Below are positions 13,727-15,104 of a stretch of 15,104 bases of DNA, in pieces. The notes beneath the pieces were generated by a model. That model was given only the letters and a program-made list of their open reading frames with translations. It did no database searches and was not told the DNA's origin. Source of the stretch: Pseudomonadota bacterium. GTDB lineage: Bacteria > Pseudomonadota > Gammaproteobacteria > Burkholderiales > Thiobacillaceae. Positions within the stretch are counted from its first letter, which is position 1. Each line of letters starts with the position of its first letter. The stretch lies in NCBI GenBank assembly GCA_021836225.1, contig JAKBJA010000012.1, positions 1 through 15,104 on the forward strand. Reading direction: 5' to 3'. A program made the translations under genes and the position numbers.

Positions 13727-14848
13727 ATGTGGAAATCCCAGGGGCCGCGCGCCTGCCGGACGGTTTTATTGCTTTGTGGCCTTGCTGTCGCTGCGCCGCT
13801 TTATGCTGATGCAGGCAATGAAATCAAGCTGACTGCCAGCCAGGCGCAGGCGATGGGAGTCGAAACCGCCCCCCTCGGATCGCCGGGTGCGGCTGCCAGC
13901 AAGAGCTTGCCGGCGCGGGTGACGATCCCGAACAACCAGTTGCAGATTGTCAGCGCCCCAGTGGCCGGCCTGGTGGAAACGATTGCGGCGGCACCCGGCC
14001 AGGCGGTGAAAAAGGGGCAGCTCCTTGCGCGCCTGCAAAGCCCCGGCCTGGTGGAAATCCAGCGCGGACTCCTGCAGGCAACGACCCAGGCACAGTTGGC
14101 GCGCGAGACCCTGAAGCGTGACGAGACGCTGTTTAAGGAAGGGATTATCGCCGAAAGCCGCTACCGGTCGGCAAAGGGCCATGACGCCGAGGCCGCGGCT
14201 GCGCTTTCCGAGCGGCGTCAGGCTCTGCGCCTGGCCGGAATGAGCGAGGCGGCAATCCGGAATCTGGAAAAGAATTACAGACTGTCCGGCACTATCGATA
14301 TTCCCGCGCCGATCAGCGGCGTGGTGCTGGAAAGGATGGCCGTGGCCGGCCAGCGCGTCGAGGCGGCGATGCCCTTGTACAAGGTGGCGCAATTGACTCC
14401 CTTGTGGCTGGAAATCCAGGCGCCGGTCGCAACGATCGGCGGCCTGCAGGCCGGCGCGGAAGTCAGCGTGCCGGCTTACCAGGCTACGGGCAAGGTGCTG
14501 CAGCTCGGCCGCGCTGTCGAGGAAGGCAGCCAGACCGTGACGATACGGGCGGAAGTTCGCCAGGGAGCGGAAAATCTGCGCCCGGGGCAGCTCGTCGAGG
14601 CGGTGGTGGCAGGCGGCAACGGCAAATCGTGGCGCGTGCCGAACACGGCGCTGATTCGCGCACGCGACCAGGCATATGTGTTCGTGCAAACCCCGTCCGG
14701 ATTCCGCGTCCAGCCCGTCCGTGTGATGGGGGAAACGGCCGCGGGCAGCACGATAGGCGGCGACCTCAAGGACGACGAGCGCATCGCGGTGCGCGGCACG
14801 GTTTCGCTCAAGGCGGTATGGCAGGGACTAGCGGCAGGGGGCGAATAA
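13727..14848 (+). CDS. czcB: CzcB-like RND efflux membrane fusion protein
   Basis: This 373-residue periplasmic adaptor would link an inner-membrane RND metal pump to an outer-membrane channel. A signal peptide covers about residues 1-27 (ending near LYADA). The lipoyl-like half-motifs are APVAGLVETIAAAPGQAVKKG and PAPISGVVLERMAVAGQ. They flank an alpha-helical hairpin (about residues 110-185) rich in Gln, Arg, Ala and Leu. The beta-barrel domain follows (LTPLWLEIQAPV), and then L-R-P-G-Q-L-V-E-A and VPNTALI. Length and order are typical of the CzcB/CusB class. The start at ATG 13727 is set by AAGGAG 6 bases upstream. The stop codon TAA is immediately followed by the ATG of the pump gene. Substrate (Co, Zn, Cd, Ni or Cu/Ag) cannot be told from this protein. 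Confidence 0.88.
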   Translation: MWKSQGPRACRTVLLLCGLAVAAPLYADAGNEIKLTASQAQAMGVETAPLGSPGAAASKSLPARVTIPNNQLQIVSAPVAGLVETIAAAPGQAVKKGQLLARLQSPGLVEIQRGLLQATTQAQLARETLKRDETLFKEGIIAESRYRSAKGHDAEAAAALSERRQALRLAGMSEAAIRNLEKNYRLSGTIDIPAPISGVVLERMAVAGQRVEAAMPLYKVAQLTPLWLEIQAPVATIGGLQAGAEVSVPAYQATGKVLQLGRAVEEGSQTVTIRAEVRQGAENLRPGQLVEAVVAGGNGKSWRVPNTALIRARDQAYVFVQTPSGFRVQPVRVMGETAAGSTIGGDLKDDERIAVRGTVSLKAVWQGLAAGGE

Positions 14849-15104
14849 ATGCTGACGCGCGCAATCGAATTCGCCCTCACCCAGCGGGTGGCGGTGCTCT
14901 TTACCACCGTGGTGCTCATCGCTGCCGGTGTACTGGCATTCAACTACCTGCCGATCGACGCCTTTCCCGATGTCTCATCCACCCAGGTCAAGGTCATCAT
15001 GAAGGCCCCCGGCATGACGCCGGAAGAGGTGGAAACGCGCATCACGGCGCCGCTCGAGGTGGAGCTGCTGGGCATCCCGCACAAGAAGATCCTGCGCTCG
15101 GTAT
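14849..15104 (+). CDS. czcA: CzcA-type heavy-metal RND efflux pump, N-terminal part
   Basis: The first 85 codons are present and the gene runs off the window. After a short cytoplasmic start the first transmembrane helix (about residues 13-32) leads to LPIDAFPDVSSTQVKV and the APGMTPEEVETRITAPLE stretch. This is the signature opening of heavy-metal-efflux (HME) RND pumps; the start of the porter domain follows (GIPHKK). The pump would use proton motive force to export metal cations from the periplasm or cytoplasm with CzcB and an outer-membrane factor. The ATG directly follows the czcB stop with no gap, so they are one transcript. The metal-specificity motif in transmembrane helix 4 is outside the window, so the metal is unknown. 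Confidence 0.92.
   Translation, partial: MLTRAIEFALTQRVAVLFTTVVLIAAGVLAFNYLPIDAFPDVSSTQVKVIMKAPGMTPEEVETRITAPLEVELLGIPHKKILRSV

Overview
The window is high-GC, densely packed bacterial chromosome. Overlapping gene junctions, a zwf-pgl pair, a MoxR/VWA (Bat-type) operon, a CzcBA-type heavy-metal efflux operon and proteins rich in Ala, Arg and Leu all suggest a betaproteobacterium, perhaps in the Nitrosomonadales/Gallionellales range. That placement is inferred from gene content and protein character only.

Bases 1-7745 form a tight forward-strand run. It starts with the 3' end of zwf (glucose-6-phosphate dehydrogenase), then pgl (6-phosphogluconolactonase). A GTGA overlap leads into a six-gene MoxR-type operon: MoxR AAA+ ATPase, a DUF58 protein, a small DUF4381-type membrane protein, a BatA-like VWA protein, a BatB/BatC-like VWA+TPR fusion and a BatD-like exported protein. 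Most junctions overlap by 1 to 7 bases. The Bat set is expected to be an envelope-associated assembly driven by the MoxR chaperone ATPase. The batD-like gene carries a palindromic mobile-type repeat inserted in frame.

Bases 7985-11524 encode a single 1179-residue iron-sulfur flavoprotein. It joins an uncharacterised N-terminal region, a GltD/NfnB-like module with two cysteine clusters, and a PyrK/NfnA-like reductase module ending in a [2Fe-2S]-type cysteine set. It is the most unusual intact gene here.

Bases 11525-13257 are a scar-rich accessory zone. They hold a second, internally deleted batD fragment fused in frame to the C-terminal half of an HlyD/MacA-type periplasmic adaptor gene. A 163-bp MITE-like inverted-repeat element flanked by a 7-bp target duplication interrupts that adaptor part. 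Then come a possible transposase remnant, a reverse-strand VapBC-type toxin-antitoxin pair with a clear sigma70 promoter and operator dyad, and an intrinsic terminator pointing forward.

Bases 13258-15104 start a metal-efflux operon: a small exported His-rich CzcI-like protein, a CzcB-like membrane fusion protein, and the first 85 codons of a CzcA-type HME-RND pump. No czcC (outer-membrane factor) lies between them.
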